Shown in pieces: positions 19,868 through 29,290 of a DNA stretch of 39,977 bases. Source of the stretch: Thermotogaceae bacterium (GTDB taxonomy: Bacteria; Thermotogota; Thermotogae; Thermotogales; Thermotogaceae); assembly GCA_015489065.1 (NCBI GenBank), contig WGAO01000030.1, positions 1-39,977 of the forward strand. Reading direction: 5' to 3'. Positions within the stretch are counted from its first letter, which is position 1. The number at the start of each line of letters is the position of its first letter. The notes under the pieces were generated by a model. That model was not told the origin of the DNA, made no database searches, and saw only the letters and a program-made list of their open reading frames with translations. A program made the translations under genes and the position numbers.

Positions 19868-20539
19868 TTGAAAAAAATCGGCTTGATAGGAGGAACGAGT
19901 CCGGAATCGACACTTCTTTACTATGAAAATCTGATAAGCCTCTCAAGAGAAAATCTACCTGAGAATGTGTATCCAGAAATTCTCATATACAGTGTGAATT
20001 TCGATTTTGTGGTAAGTAACATGAGACGGGAACCAAGGATAGTTGCAGAAAAATTCAACGAGATTTTGAAAATTTTTGAGAGTTCTGGCGTCGAAATAGG
20101 AGCTTTGACTGCTAATACAATGCATCTTCTTTACGATATGCTCAACACATCAATTCAAATGATTCACATAGTGGATTCCGTCAAGAATTACTCTGTGAAG
20201 AAAAACTACAAGAAGCTAGTCTTATTTGGGACGAAGCGAACGATGGAGAGCGATTTATACCCATCTAAGATGAAGGATGAGGGGATAGAGATAATAATAC
20301 CTTCAGAAGATGATAGAGAAGAGATCAACGAGATTATATTTTCTATAACCGCTAATGGCGTGGATGAACAACTCAAGGATAGAGCTATGAAAATTGCGGA
20401 GAAATATGCAGGTCTTGCGGATGCCATAATACTCGGCTGCACAGAGCTTCCACTAGTTTTAAGAGATTCAGGATTTGAAGTCATAGATACAGTTGAAGTT
20501 CACGCTAGGGACATATTTTTCAAGGCGGTGGAAGGTTGA
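19868..20539 (+). CDS. aspartate/glutamate racemase family protein
   Basis: KKIGLIGGTSPESTLLYYENLI; TANTMHLLYD; IILGCTELPLVL. TTG at 19868 after GAGGTGATT. Confidence 0.82.
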   Translation: MKKIGLIGGTSPESTLLYYENLISLSRENLPENVYPEILIYSVNFDFVVSNMRREPRIVAEKFNEILKIFESSGVEIGALTANTMHLLYDMLNTSIQMIHIVDSVKNYSVKKNYKKLVLFGTKRTMESDLYPSKMKDEGIEIIIPSEDDREEINEIIFSITANGVDEQLKDRAMKIAEKYAGLADAIILGCTELPLVLRDSGFEVIDTVEVHARDIFFKAVEG

Positions 20540-23193
20540 AGATAATAGCACCGCATCGAAATCCCGATTTTGATGCATTTGCATCCGCCGTTGCTTACAA
20601 ACTTTTAAATCCCGACCATGAGATCGTTCTCAGCGGACACCCAACACAGAACCTTCACGAATACTTGAGAATATACGGGGATAGGTTTAGATACCTGACA
20701 GATAAAGAGATAAAGCCTGAAGAGATTGAAAAAGTTGTAGTTGTTGATACAGCATCTCCAAATAGATTGAGCGAGAAGATAAGAGATCTCTTATCAAAGG
20801 CTGAGGTGATTGTATACGATCATCATCCAGATATCAAAGAGGGCGGTATAAAAGGAGAAATGCACCTTGAAAAAGTCGGTGCGGCAACCACAATACTCGT
20901 GGAGGAGATAATGGAGAAAGGTGTAGATATCGATCCGATTGTTGCAACGCTTCTCGCAATAGCTATATATGAGGATACGGGAAATCTCCTCTATACCTCC
21001 ACGACTCCAAGGGATCTCGAAGCCGTTAAATTTCTCCTGGAGAACAAGGCAAATCTTGTTGAAGTTTCTGAGTATGTGAAACTGGACTTGAGCTACGATC
21101 AAAAACAGATTTTGGAGGAGCTGTTTAAAAGTGTTAAGGAATATACAATTGGTGGTGTAGAAGTAGCAATTGCAACTGCAGAATACGAAAAATTTGTGGG
21201 CGGGTTGAATGTTGTGACAAGCAAGCTCTGGAGTAGTGGAGGATATGAAACACTTATATGTATTGTAAAAACTGGGAAGAAAACTTTCGTTATAGGGAGA
21301 ACTTCCTCTCCTGATGTGAATATAGGTGGGCTGATGTCAAGTTTAGGTGGAGGCGGTCATAGAAAAGCCGGGTCTGCTTCATTTTCCGGCAAAAGTGTAG
21401 ATGAGGCTGTTGCGATCGTTCTAAATAAGCTGAAGGAGTACATATCACCTGCTGTTAGAGCTAGGGATGCCATGTCGTCTCCCGTTAAGGTTATATACGC
21501 AAGAGAGACGATAGAGGAAGCCAATCGAATAATGGAAAGAACCGGTCATAGCGGTCTTCCGGTAGTTGAGGGTAACAAATTGGTCGGGATAGTCACCAAA
21601 AAAGCTGTCGATAAAGCTATCAATCACGGACTTGGAGACAGACCAGTTAAGTCAATAATGAGCTCGAAACTCGTGACGGCATCTCCAGATACTCCTCTTA
21701 GTAAGATAAGGCAGTTGATGATAGAGAACGATATAGGGAGGGTCCCGATAATAGAAAACGGCGTTCTAGTCGGTATAGTGACAAGGACTGACATATTGAG
21801 AACGATATTTGGAGAAGTTGGCGGGAACAAGAAGGTAGAAGGGGTCTACAGAAAAGATGCCAATGTCTTTGTCGATATAAGACACCTAATGAGAGAGAGA
21901 GTGAATCCAAGAATATTGAATCTCTTAAGGCTTCTTGGAACTCTGGCAGATGACAGAGAAACGAAGATCTATGTTGTGGGAGGATTTGTTAGAGATCTCC
22001 TGCTGAATATTCCCAATGAGGATGTTGACATAGTTGTTGAGGGGAACGGACCGGATTTTGCGAAGTACGCTGCGAAGTTTTTGGATGTTAGTGTTGTGGT
22101 TCATGATCAATTCATGACAGCATCCCTCTTTTTTAAAGATGGATTCAGAATAGATGTTGCAACAGCTCGGACAGAGTATTATGAATCCCCTGCTAAGCTT
22201 CCCAAGGTTGATGTGAGCTCGATAAAGAATGATCTGTACAGACGGGATTTTACGATAAACTCCATGGCCATTAAGCTCAACCCTGTTGAATTTGGAATAC
22301 TTTATGATTTCTTCGGAGGTAGAAGGGACTTAGAGGAAGGAATAATAAGAGCGCTCCATACTCTGTCCTTTATAGACGATCCAACGCGAATTCTCAGGGC
22401 AGTTAGATTTGAGCAGAGATTCGATTTTAAAATAGAAGAGACAACGGAGAATCTCATAAGAGAAGCTGTGGATGGTGGATATCTGGAACACGTTACCGGA
22501 ATGAGATTAAGGCAGGAGATAGAAAAAATACTGAAAGAGAGAGAACCTCTCAAATCTGTGAAGAGGTTGGCACAATTGGGAGTTATAAAGCATCTTTTCC
22601 CGCGAACATACTACAGTCAGGTTATGGATAAAAAGCTAGAAGGACTATTTGAATTTCTTCCTTTTGCCGAGAAGAAATTTCCCAGCTTGAACAAGTTCTA
22701 TGCCTTGATGTATGTGTTTCTAGAGTATTATGATGAGGGAAGCTTGGAGTTCGTTAAATATAGATACTCCATACCTGATAAAGTGACAAGCGAATTGAAA
22801 ATTCTGGAAAAAAGGGTCAAGGACATAGCTGCTGGAATAGACAATGGAAGAGAATTCTCTTGGATCTATGACAACTTGAAGGATGTCTCACCTGAAGGAA
22901 TATGTTATGTGGCTTCATATCTCACTGAGAAAGGGAGAAGAAGGCTAAAAGAATATCTAGAGAAATTGGACTCTGCAAAACCTCGCATTGTCAATGGAAA
23001 ATATTTGATAAAGCTTGGCATCAGTCCTGGTCCTGAGATAGGAGAGATAATAAGCGAAATCATAAAAGGGAAATTAAACGGTGTTGTGAAAGATGAAGAA
23101 TCTTTTGTAAAGGAGATTTTGGAAAGGAGGAATAGTAGTGAAAAACCTGGTTTTCAAAAGAGAAACGGGGTGGAAGATACTCAGTCGGGATGA
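20536..23193 (+). CDS. DHH - tandem CBS - tRNA CCA-adding/poly(A) polymerase family multidomain protein
   Basis: DHH: HRNPDFDAFASAVAYKL, VVVDTAS, VYDHHPD, GGGGHRKAGSASF; CBS pair: MSSPVKVIYARETIEEANRIMERTGHSGLPVVEGNKLVGIVT, MSSKLVTASPDTPLSKIRQLMIENDIGRVPIIENGVLVGIVT; NTase: YVVGGFVRDLLLNIPNEDVDIVVEG, RRDFTINSMAIKL. Confidence 0.92.
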   Translation: MKIIAPHRNPDFDAFASAVAYKLLNPDHEIVLSGHPTQNLHEYLRIYGDRFRYLTDKEIKPEEIEKVVVVDTASPNRLSEKIRDLLSKAEVIVYDHHPDIKEGGIKGEMHLEKVGAATTILVEEIMEKGVDIDPIVATLLAIAIYEDTGNLLYTSTTPRDLEAVKFLLENKANLVEVSEYVKLDLSYDQKQILEELFKSVKEYTIGGVEVAIATAEYEKFVGGLNVVTSKLWSSGGYETLICIVKTGKKTFVIGRTSSPDVNIGGLMSSLGGGGHRKAGSASFSGKSVDEAVAIVLNKLKEYISPAVRARDAMSSPVKVIYARETIEEANRIMERTGHSGLPVVEGNKLVGIVTKKAVDKAINHGLGDRPVKSIMSSKLVTASPDTPLSKIRQLMIENDIGRVPIIENGVLVGIVTRTDILRTIFGEVGGNKKVEGVYRKDANVFVDIRHLMRERVNPRILNLLRLLGTLADDRETKIYVVGGFVRDLLLNIPNEDVDIVVEGNGPDFAKYAAKFLDVSVVVHDQFMTASLFFKDGFRIDVATARTEYYESPAKLPKVDVSSIKNDLYRRDFTINSMAIKLNPVEFGILYDFFGGRRDLEEGIIRALHTLSFIDDPTRILRAVRFEQRFDFKIEETTENLIREAVDGGYLEHVTGMRLRQEIEKILKEREPLKSVKRLAQLGVIKHLFPRTYYSQVMDKKLEGLFEFLPFAEKKFPSLNKFYALMYVFLEYYDEGSLEFVKYRYSIPDKVTSELKILEKRVKDIAAGIDNGREFSWIYDNLKDVSPEGICYVASYLTEKGRRRLKEYLEKLDSAKPRIVNGKYLIKLGISPGPEIGEIISEIIKGKLNGVVKDEESFVKEILERRNSSEKPGFQKRNGVEDTQSG

Positions 23194-24499
23194 ATTAGAG
23201 AGATTTTCAAGAGGGTATATGGATTTCATAGGAAAGTGCAAAACTGAAAGACAGGTTGTCAGCTTTGTTGAAGATGTTCTCAGAAGAAACGGTTTTTCAA
23301 GTATTGAGGAATATGATGGCTCTGTTCCGGCGAAAATCTATATGAAATTTAGAGCTAAAGCAATAATTGCAGTGAAGCTCTCCGAAAGTCTTATCAGGGG
23401 AATAAACCTTGTTGCTGCTCACATAGATTCTCCCAGGATAGATCTAAAACCCCATCCGATATTCGAAGACGAAGGCATAGCGCTTGCAAAGACGCACTAT
23501 TACGGTGGTGTGAAGAAGTATCAATGGTTTAACATACCTCTCTCTATTGTCGGAGTGGTAGTAAAAGAGGATGGAAGCGTTGTAGATATAAACATAGGTG
23601 AAAAAGAGGAAGATCCAGTCTTTGTGATATCGGATTTGCTTCCTCATCTTGACAGGAAAGACGCAAAAGTTTCAGAAAAATTTCAGGCTGAGAAGATGAA
23701 TCTTATTCTTGGTTCCATGCCTCTTGATGACGAGGAAAAAGAGGCTGTGAAATTGAATATTCTGAAAATACTGAATGATCTTTACGGAATAAAAGAGGAA
23801 GACCTAGTCAGTGCAGATCTAGCGCTTGTTCCATCTTTTCCACCAAGAGAAGTTGGCTTGGATAGAAGCTTCATAGCGGCGTATGGCCATGATGACAGAG
23901 TATGCGCTTATACATCAATGATGGCACTTATCGATTCAAAAGATGGAAAGAATATGGGGATTATACTGTTCGATAAGGAAGAAATAGGAAGCGATGGGAA
24001 CACCGGAGCTAAGAGTAGATTCTATTTAATGTTTTTCAGGAAAATTCTCAAGAAGCAAGGGTATGAAGATGTTGAATACTATCTGGACGAGGTTCTTGAG
24101 AAATCCTATGTGATATCCGCAGATGTCAACGCTGCTGTTAATCCTTCATACAAAGATGTTCATGATCTTAACAACGCAGCAAGAGCTGGATACGGAATAG
24201 TCTTGACAAAATATACTGGAGCTAGAGGAAAGGCTGGTGCTAGTGAAGCAAGGGCAGAGCTCGTTGCTAAGGTAAGATCTGCCCTCAACAGCAGAGGAAT
24301 ACTTTGGCAAGTTGGTACCCTTGGGAAAGTAGATGTTGGAGGAGGCGGAACAGTTGCAAAATTTTTAGCGGAAAAAGGGGCAGAAGTGATAGACATGGGA
24401 CCTGGCTTGATAGGTATGCACTCACCTTACGAGCTAGTTTCCAAAGTGGATTTGTACGAATCTTATAGAGCTTACAAAGCACTTTTGGAAGAATTGTGA
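23138..24499 (+). CDS. M18 family aminopeptidase
   Basis: LVAAHIDSPRIDLKPHPIFEDEGIALAKTHYYGGVKKYQWFNIPLSIVG; AYGHDDRVCAYTSM; FDKEEIGSDGNTGAKS. GTG start after GGAAAGGAGG. Confidence 0.92.
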   Translation: MKNLVFKRETGWKILSRDELERFSRGYMDFIGKCKTERQVVSFVEDVLRRNGFSSIEEYDGSVPAKIYMKFRAKAIIAVKLSESLIRGINLVAAHIDSPRIDLKPHPIFEDEGIALAKTHYYGGVKKYQWFNIPLSIVGVVVKEDGSVVDINIGEKEEDPVFVISDLLPHLDRKDAKVSEKFQAEKMNLILGSMPLDDEEKEAVKLNILKILNDLYGIKEEDLVSADLALVPSFPPREVGLDRSFIAAYGHDDRVCAYTSMMALIDSKDGKNMGIILFDKEEIGSDGNTGAKSRFYLMFFRKILKKQGYEDVEYYLDEVLEKSYVISADVNAAVNPSYKDVHDLNNAARAGYGIVLTKYTGARGKAGASEARAELVAKVRSALNSRGILWQVGTLGKVDVGGGGTVAKFLAEKGAEVIDMGPGLIGMHSPYELVSKVDLYESYRAYKALLEEL

Positions 24500-24523
24500 G
24501 CCCCAAATCGGGGCTCTTTTTTT
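24498..24523 (+). terminator. intrinsic terminator overlapping the aminopeptidase stop codon
   Basis: GAGCCCC-aaatc-GGGGCTC-TTTTTTT. Confidence 0.92.
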
Positions 24524-24570
24524 AAAATTTCTCCTCTCATTGCCGATGAATAAAGTGGGAGGGGATAGAT

Positions 24571-25356
24571 GTGGAGAAGACGATGGATGTTCTCAGGGAT
24601 ATGAACATTGGGAGAGTTAAAGAAATACTGGCTATAATGTTTGGAATTGACATAATAAGGGAGAGAAACTCTGAGAGACTTCTTGAAAAACTTTCAAGGA
24701 TAGCGGTTGAAGTTCTCCACGGGATAAGTTTTGTCGAGATAATTAAAGACGGAAAAATCCTTTTTGAAAGTGGTGAAAAGAATGGTTCTCCTTTTGACTT
24801 AGATATAGGAGCAGGGTACATGATGAGAGTTTATATAGACGATTTAGATGATGAATCCTTAGAACTCCTTGAGTATCTTCAGATACTGTCGTCTGCGCAT
24901 ATATCTCTTCTTCACGAGATCGATATAGATCCTCTCACAGGAGCTCTCACAAGGAGAGCAGGTGAGAGAAAGTTGCTGAATCTGTTCAAAGGAGAAGAAA
25001 GATTTCAGATGGTGTTCGTAGATCTCGACGGCCTCAAGTATATGAATGACAAGTTTGGACACGAAGCTGGAGATATGTACCTCACGGATTTTGTAAAATC
25101 GGTGTCAGATGCTGATTTCGTTGTAAGATGGGGCGGCGATGAATTTATCCTAATCCTCAGAGAAAATGCAGAGGAATTCATGAAGAAAGCATCTGAAAAT
25201 TTCTGGGGAGAGTTTTCCTATGGTGTCGTTAGAGTTCCGGAGGAATCTGAAAATCTTAGGGAAGCCTTGAGAATTGCGGACGAGAGAATGTATCATATGA
25301 AACGATCTCGAAAGAGAGATTTAAATATACCTCAAAATTCACCTCATGTTGAGTAG
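24571..25356 (+). CDS. GGDEF domain protein (diguanylate cyclase)
   Basis: DIDPLTGALTRRAGERKLL; MVFVDLDGLKYMNDKFGHEAGD; VVRWGGDEFILIL; FSYGVVRV; DERMYHMKR. Confidence 0.92.
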   Translation: MEKTMDVLRDMNIGRVKEILAIMFGIDIIRERNSERLLEKLSRIAVEVLHGISFVEIIKDGKILFESGEKNGSPFDLDIGAGYMMRVYIDDLDDESLELLEYLQILSSAHISLLHEIDIDPLTGALTRRAGERKLLNLFKGEERFQMVFVDLDGLKYMNDKFGHEAGDMYLTDFVKSVSDADFVVRWGGDEFILILRENAEEFMKKASENFWGEFSYGVVRVPEESENLREALRIADERMYHMKRSRKRDLNIPQNSPHVE

Positions 25357-25394
25357 TTAGGTATCCAAATTTTTGTGATAAAATACCTCCCTGG

Positions 25395-25483
25395 GGAGGC
25401 GTAGCCTAATTGGCTAAGGCGTCGGTCTTGAAAACCGATGGGGTGAACGCCCCGTGTGGGTTCGAGTCCCACCGCCTCCGCCA
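25395..25483 (+). tRNA. tRNA-Ser(UGA), CCA encoded
   Basis: Acceptor GGAGGCG/CGCCTCC; anticodon stem TCGGT-CTTGAAA-ACCGA (anticodon TGA); long class II variable arm; T arm GTGGGTTCGAGTCCCAC; discriminator G then CCA. Confidence 0.96.
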
Positions 25484-25507
25484 TTTTTTTGTTTAGAAGG
25501 TGATCTC

Positions 25508-26293
25508 ATGAGATATCTTCTAATAATTTCGTTGGCTCTATCGGTTCTTTCGCTTTCTATGAATTTCAACGATCTCTCATTGTTTTCCTACAATCTTGAA
25601 AGCAGATATTCTCTTGTTATATCTTTTGGAGAATTAAATGGAATAGGTTTGGGACTCAAGGACAAAGATTTCGAGCTGGGCTTTTCGACTGGAAATGGTG
25701 CACTTCTATACACGATTTTCAAAAATCATACTAAGTTTTTGATATTTTCAAGTGAGAGCAGCTGGTTTATCTCTTCTGGATCCTTTATAGAAAATTTCTC
25801 ATATTCATCTTTCTCCCTTGAAAAAACACCAATGCTTGGAAGATTTGCCATCAAGATAGCATTACTTCCCAGATGCGAAGAAACCGATGAAGCTTGCATC
25901 GAAAAGAGAAAAAAAGTCGAGAACTATCTCAACATACTCTTTGATAGTTCGATCCTCTACAGAAAAATTTCCTCGCTTGATATGGGGTACTCATTTGGAA
26001 TTTTGAAGTTCCCTGAAATTCCAGCATTTGGGTTCTACAAAACTGCAGATAACTTTTTAGCCGGGATGGGATATACCGATGGAAGAGGGGGATGGATAAT
26101 TGGTATATCCTGGAACGGATATTTTGGAATTGGCGGGATGCTGTCGATTAGGAAAAAGATATTTCAAACAGATATAGGGATATTAGCAAGCAAAGATAAT
26201 GTGAATGCAACACTCGGTTTTCAAATAGATCTGAAAGGTGGAAAATTCTTTGCTATATTTTCAAAGAATGGGTTTGAATTTTACATCTTCTGA
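25508..26293 (+). CDS. hypothetical secreted beta-rich (outer-membrane-like) protein
   Basis: ATG 25508 with signal peptide MRYLLIISLALSVLSLS; ends ...FEFYIF, an aromatic C-terminus. Track start 25454 lies inside the tRNA. Confidence 0.65.
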   Translation: MRYLLIISLALSVLSLSMNFNDLSLFSYNLESRYSLVISFGELNGIGLGLKDKDFELGFSTGNGALLYTIFKNHTKFLIFSSESSWFISSGSFIENFSYSSFSLEKTPMLGRFAIKIALLPRCEETDEACIEKRKKVENYLNILFDSSILYRKISSLDMGYSFGILKFPEIPAFGFYKTADNFLAGMGYTDGRGGWIIGISWNGYFGIGGMLSIRKKIFQTDIGILASKDNVNATLGFQIDLKGGKFFAIFSKNGFEFYIF

Positions 26294-27380
26294 CATTTTC
26301 GTTTATATACACATCCCTTTTTGTACAAAGAGATGCTTTTACTGTGATTTTACTTCGACAACTAACCTCTCTCTTGTTGAAGATTACTTCAAGGCTCTGT
26401 CAAGTGATATAAGATCCGCTGAGAGTTTTTTTAAAGACCGAATCATAAGAACGGTTTACTTTGGCGGAGGAACTCCTTCTCTGATTGATCCATCGTATAT
26501 CCGCGGTATTTTAAAGATTCTCAGAGGTTTCAACTATGACCCGGTAGAGATAACGATTGAACTTAACCCAGAATCCACAACAAGAGGGAAGCTTATCGAA
26601 TACAAGGATATGGGAATTAACAGAATAAGTCTTGGAATACAAGCATTCGACGATGAAGTGCTGAATCTCTCAGGAAGGCCCCACAACGCAAGGGAAATTA
26701 TCAGAGCTCTTGATCATATATTATATGTTTTTGAAAACTTTAACTTGGATTTTATAGTAGGGTTACCTGGATATGATGAGAAAGTGATAAATGCGAATTT
26801 AGAGCTTGTCGAAAAGTTCAATCCGTCCCATGTTTCCGTTTACACTCTAGAAATTCACGAAGATACTCCCATTTACAAGATGTACACATCGGGAAAGTTA
26901 GACCTTCCAGAGAACACAATGGAGCTCTTTTTTAAGATGGTTGACGGCCTAAAAAGACTCGGATACGAAAGATATGAGATATCAAACTTTGCAAAAAACA
27001 ATTCGTATTCCGTTCACAATTTGTCATACTGGTATAGCATGAATTACTTGGGATTCGGCGTTTCAGCTGGTGGCTATTTCGAGAGTTGGAGATATGTAAA
27101 GACTCCAAATATAAGAGATTACATCAAGAATCCGAATACTTTCTTTTATGAGAAGAAGAACAATTTATGTGAAGATTCCAAAGAAATTCTCTTTATGGGT
27201 TTGAGACTTCTTGAAGGGATTCCTGAGAGCAGGGTCTCTGTAAAAGATATGATAGAAAGGATATCAGATCATATCGTTATAAAGAATGGAAACATAATTG
27301 CTAAAAATGTAGATGATCCAGATATTTTTGAGATTGTGTCAAATTTTAACTGTTCAGAATTAGAGGCTCATCGTGTGTAA
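26268..27380 (+). CDS. hemW: HemW/HemN-like radical SAM protein
   Basis: IFVYIHIPFCTKRCFYCDFTS; TVYFGGGTPSLI; ITIELNPES; INRISLGIQAFDDEVLNLSGRPHN; HVSVYTLEIHEDTP; YEISNFAK. Internal ATG 26268 preferred over 26238. Confidence 0.88.
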   Translation: MGLNFTSSDIFVYIHIPFCTKRCFYCDFTSTTNLSLVEDYFKALSSDIRSAESFFKDRIIRTVYFGGGTPSLIDPSYIRGILKILRGFNYDPVEITIELNPESTTRGKLIEYKDMGINRISLGIQAFDDEVLNLSGRPHNAREIIRALDHILYVFENFNLDFIVGLPGYDEKVINANLELVEKFNPSHVSVYTLEIHEDTPIYKMYTSGKLDLPENTMELFFKMVDGLKRLGYERYEISNFAKNNSYSVHNLSYWYSMNYLGFGVSAGGYFESWRYVKTPNIRDYIKNPNTFFYEKKNNLCEDSKEILFMGLRLLEGIPESRVSVKDMIERISDHIVIKNGNIIAKNVDDPDIFEIVSNFNCSELEAHRV

Positions 27381-27969
27381 ATATGATAATATCAGACTTT
27401 TTTGACATATCCAGACAGAATTCTGCACCTTTTCCTTCTCTGTACCTTTTCGTCATCTCGTAATAGTCAAGTCTTGTAAAACAAATATCTCCTGGAATGA
27501 AGACAACTCCCATATTCTCAGAATTTACAAGGTATGAAACATGTTCTCTGGCATGCCAGGGCGTATGGAAAACCTCGACACTGCCAAAGAGTCTTTCGCC
27601 ACCTTTGAGCTTTTCCACTTTTTTCCAAGATTTCATAGTGTCTATGTATTCCTTTCCGACTATATCCCCGAATTTTTCATAGCTTTTTCCTTCGTAGTTT
27701 TCGTGCAAATAAATGGTCGCGTTCTCAAAGTATCTCGTTGCATATGCGTGATCGAGATGGAAATGCGTGAGAAGAATGTCCGTTATATCTAATCTGCTGA
27801 GATTTCTTTCTTTCAATTTCCTCTCAAGAATTTGATGAGTTACAAAACTCCCTGGATCAATGAGTATGTTTCTGCCTTCATCTTGAAGAAGCGTTATCGT
27901 AGAGTAGGGTGCTATGGCCACACCTGAGGCATTCAGACTTCCACCAACTATGAGTATTTCGACATTCAT
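27346..27969 (-). CDS. metallo-beta-lactamase fold hydrolase
   Basis: NILIDPGSFV; ILLTHFHLDHAYATRYF; VFHTPWHAREHVSYLV; VFIPGDICF; FTHDEP. Confidence 0.85.
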   Translation of the reverse strand: MNVEILIVGGSLNASGVAIAPYSTITLLQDEGRNILIDPGSFVTHQILERKLKERNLSRLDITDILLTHFHLDHAYATRYFENATIYLHENYEGKSYEKFGDIVGKEYIDTMKSWKKVEKLKGGERLFGSVEVFHTPWHAREHVSYLVNSENMGVVFIPGDICFTRLDYYEMTKRYREGKGAEFCLDMSKKSDIIIFTHDEPLILNS

Positions 27970-28688
27970 CTTATCACCTCAAAATAAGTGATGAACGATA
28001 TGAACACGAGATAATAGGAGAAAAGGTGAAATTTTCCAACCCTGACGATTTTCTTTACAAGGAAGAGGGCGAGGAGCCCGAAGACGAGCGAAGATACGAG
28101 ACCCAAGAACGCTTGAGCCCCAGCCCCCTTGATATTGAGTATTCCACCAGCAAGTGTTACTGGAAGCGAGAGAAGAAATGAATAGTAGACAGCATCTTCC
28201 CTGCTATATCCAAGGAGGAGAGCAGCGGATATCGTCATACCACTTCTTGATATTCCCGGAAAAAGCGCAAAAGCCTGAGCTAAACCTATAATCGTTGCGT
28301 CTAGAACACTCATATTCACCATTTTCTTATTGCCATCTCTTACAGAAGCCATTAGGAGAATCGCTGCGGTTATAGAGAACATAAGCGGGAGATTCTTTGG
28401 GTTGAATGCTTCCTCAACGGTGTCCTTAAAAACGAAGTAAACGACACCAGCTGGTATCGTAGAGATTATCAGTGCAAACAAGAGCCAAGGTTTTCTTAAA
28501 GCCAAAAATATCTTTTTAATTGTAAAGAAGAAAACAGCCACAAATGTTCCAAGGTGCAAAAACGCTACGAACGGAAGATCTCCTCTGAGTCCGAACAAAT
28601 ATGCGAAAAGTACAAGATGTCCTGAACTTGAAATAGGGAGAAATTCGCTCAGACCTTGAACTATTCCTTGAACAAAGGCTCCCATCAA
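27966..28688 (-). CDS. uppP: undecaprenyl-diphosphate phosphatase
   Basis: VQGIVQGLSEFLPISSSGHLVLF; ALFPGISRSGMTISAALLLGYSREDAVYYSFLLSLP. Confidence 0.95.
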   Translation of the reverse strand: MMGAFVQGIVQGLSEFLPISSSGHLVLFAYLFGLRGDLPFVAFLHLGTFVAVFFFTIKKIFLALRKPWLLFALIISTIPAGVVYFVFKDTVEEAFNPKNLPLMFSITAAILLMASVRDGNKKMVNMSVLDATIIGLAQAFALFPGISRSGMTISAALLLGYSREDAVYYSFLLSLPVTLAGGILNIKGAGAQAFLGLVSSLVFGLLALFLVKKIVRVGKFHLFSYYLVFISFITYFEVIR

Positions 28689-29290
28689 AAGCCTTCCTCC
28701 CTAATTACTTCATCGTACTCTATTCCATAATCCCTAAGAAGACTTGCAACTGCTTCAGAATCGGTTGAGTCAACTCTCATAACCACTCTTCTTTTATTGT
28801 CGCTCTCTCTGAAAGTTAAAAGAGATAGGATGTTTATTCTGTTTTCCGCCAAAGTGTCGACGATCTTTCTCAAAGCTCCAGGAACATCTGGAAGCACTAC
28901 AGATATTCTCGTTCCAGGTTCATCCATCGCGGTTATCTCTATCATCGACTCCAGTATATCCTGAAGGGTTATCATTCCCCGTACTTTTAAATCGTCATCG
29001 ACAACGGGTATAAAATCTTCATTGTGCTCCATGAACGCAAGGAAAGCTTCCTCTATGTGATCTTCTGGACTTATGTAGAGCTCTGGAAGAATGAGAAAGT
29101 CATCTATAACATCATCTGCAGACCTGTCAAATATGTCGTGTTTTTTTACCAATCCCGCAAACTCACCATTTTCGTTCACTACAATTATCTCTGAAAATCC
29201 ATAGGTATCCATGGCTTTTAGAGCATCTTTGACAGTGGATCCCATTCTTATAGTAGGTGCACTCTTTGTCATCCAATTCTCGACTTTCAT
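28685..29290 (-). CDS. CBS-pair plus ACT domain protein (AcuB-like)
   Basis: MTKSAPTIRMGSTVKDALKAMDTYGFSEIIVVNENGEFAGLV; FIPVVDDDLKVRGMITLQDIL; ISVVLPDVPGALRKIVDTLAENRINILSLLTF. Confidence 0.85.
   Translation of the reverse strand: MKVENWMTKSAPTIRMGSTVKDALKAMDTYGFSEIIVVNENGEFAGLVKKHDIFDRSADDVIDDFLILPELYISPEDHIEEAFLAFMEHNEDFIPVVDDDLKVRGMITLQDILESMIEITAMDEPGTRISVVLPDVPGALRKIVDTLAENRINILSLLTFRESDNKRRVVMRVDSTDSEAVASLLRDYGIEYDEVIREEGF

Noticed and set aside
25387-25400. CCTCC-ctgg-GGAGG inverted repeat at the 5' end of the tRNA gene
   Set aside because: A likely extended -10 (TGTGATAAAAT, ending 25384) would put the TSS near 25391, so the CCTCC arm is probably largely untranscribed; likely coincidental.
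25454-25507. N-terminal extension MWVRVPPPPPFFCLEGDL of the 25454 ORF
   Set aside because: Translation of the tRNA-Ser 3' half; the real start is ATG 25508 with a signal peptide.
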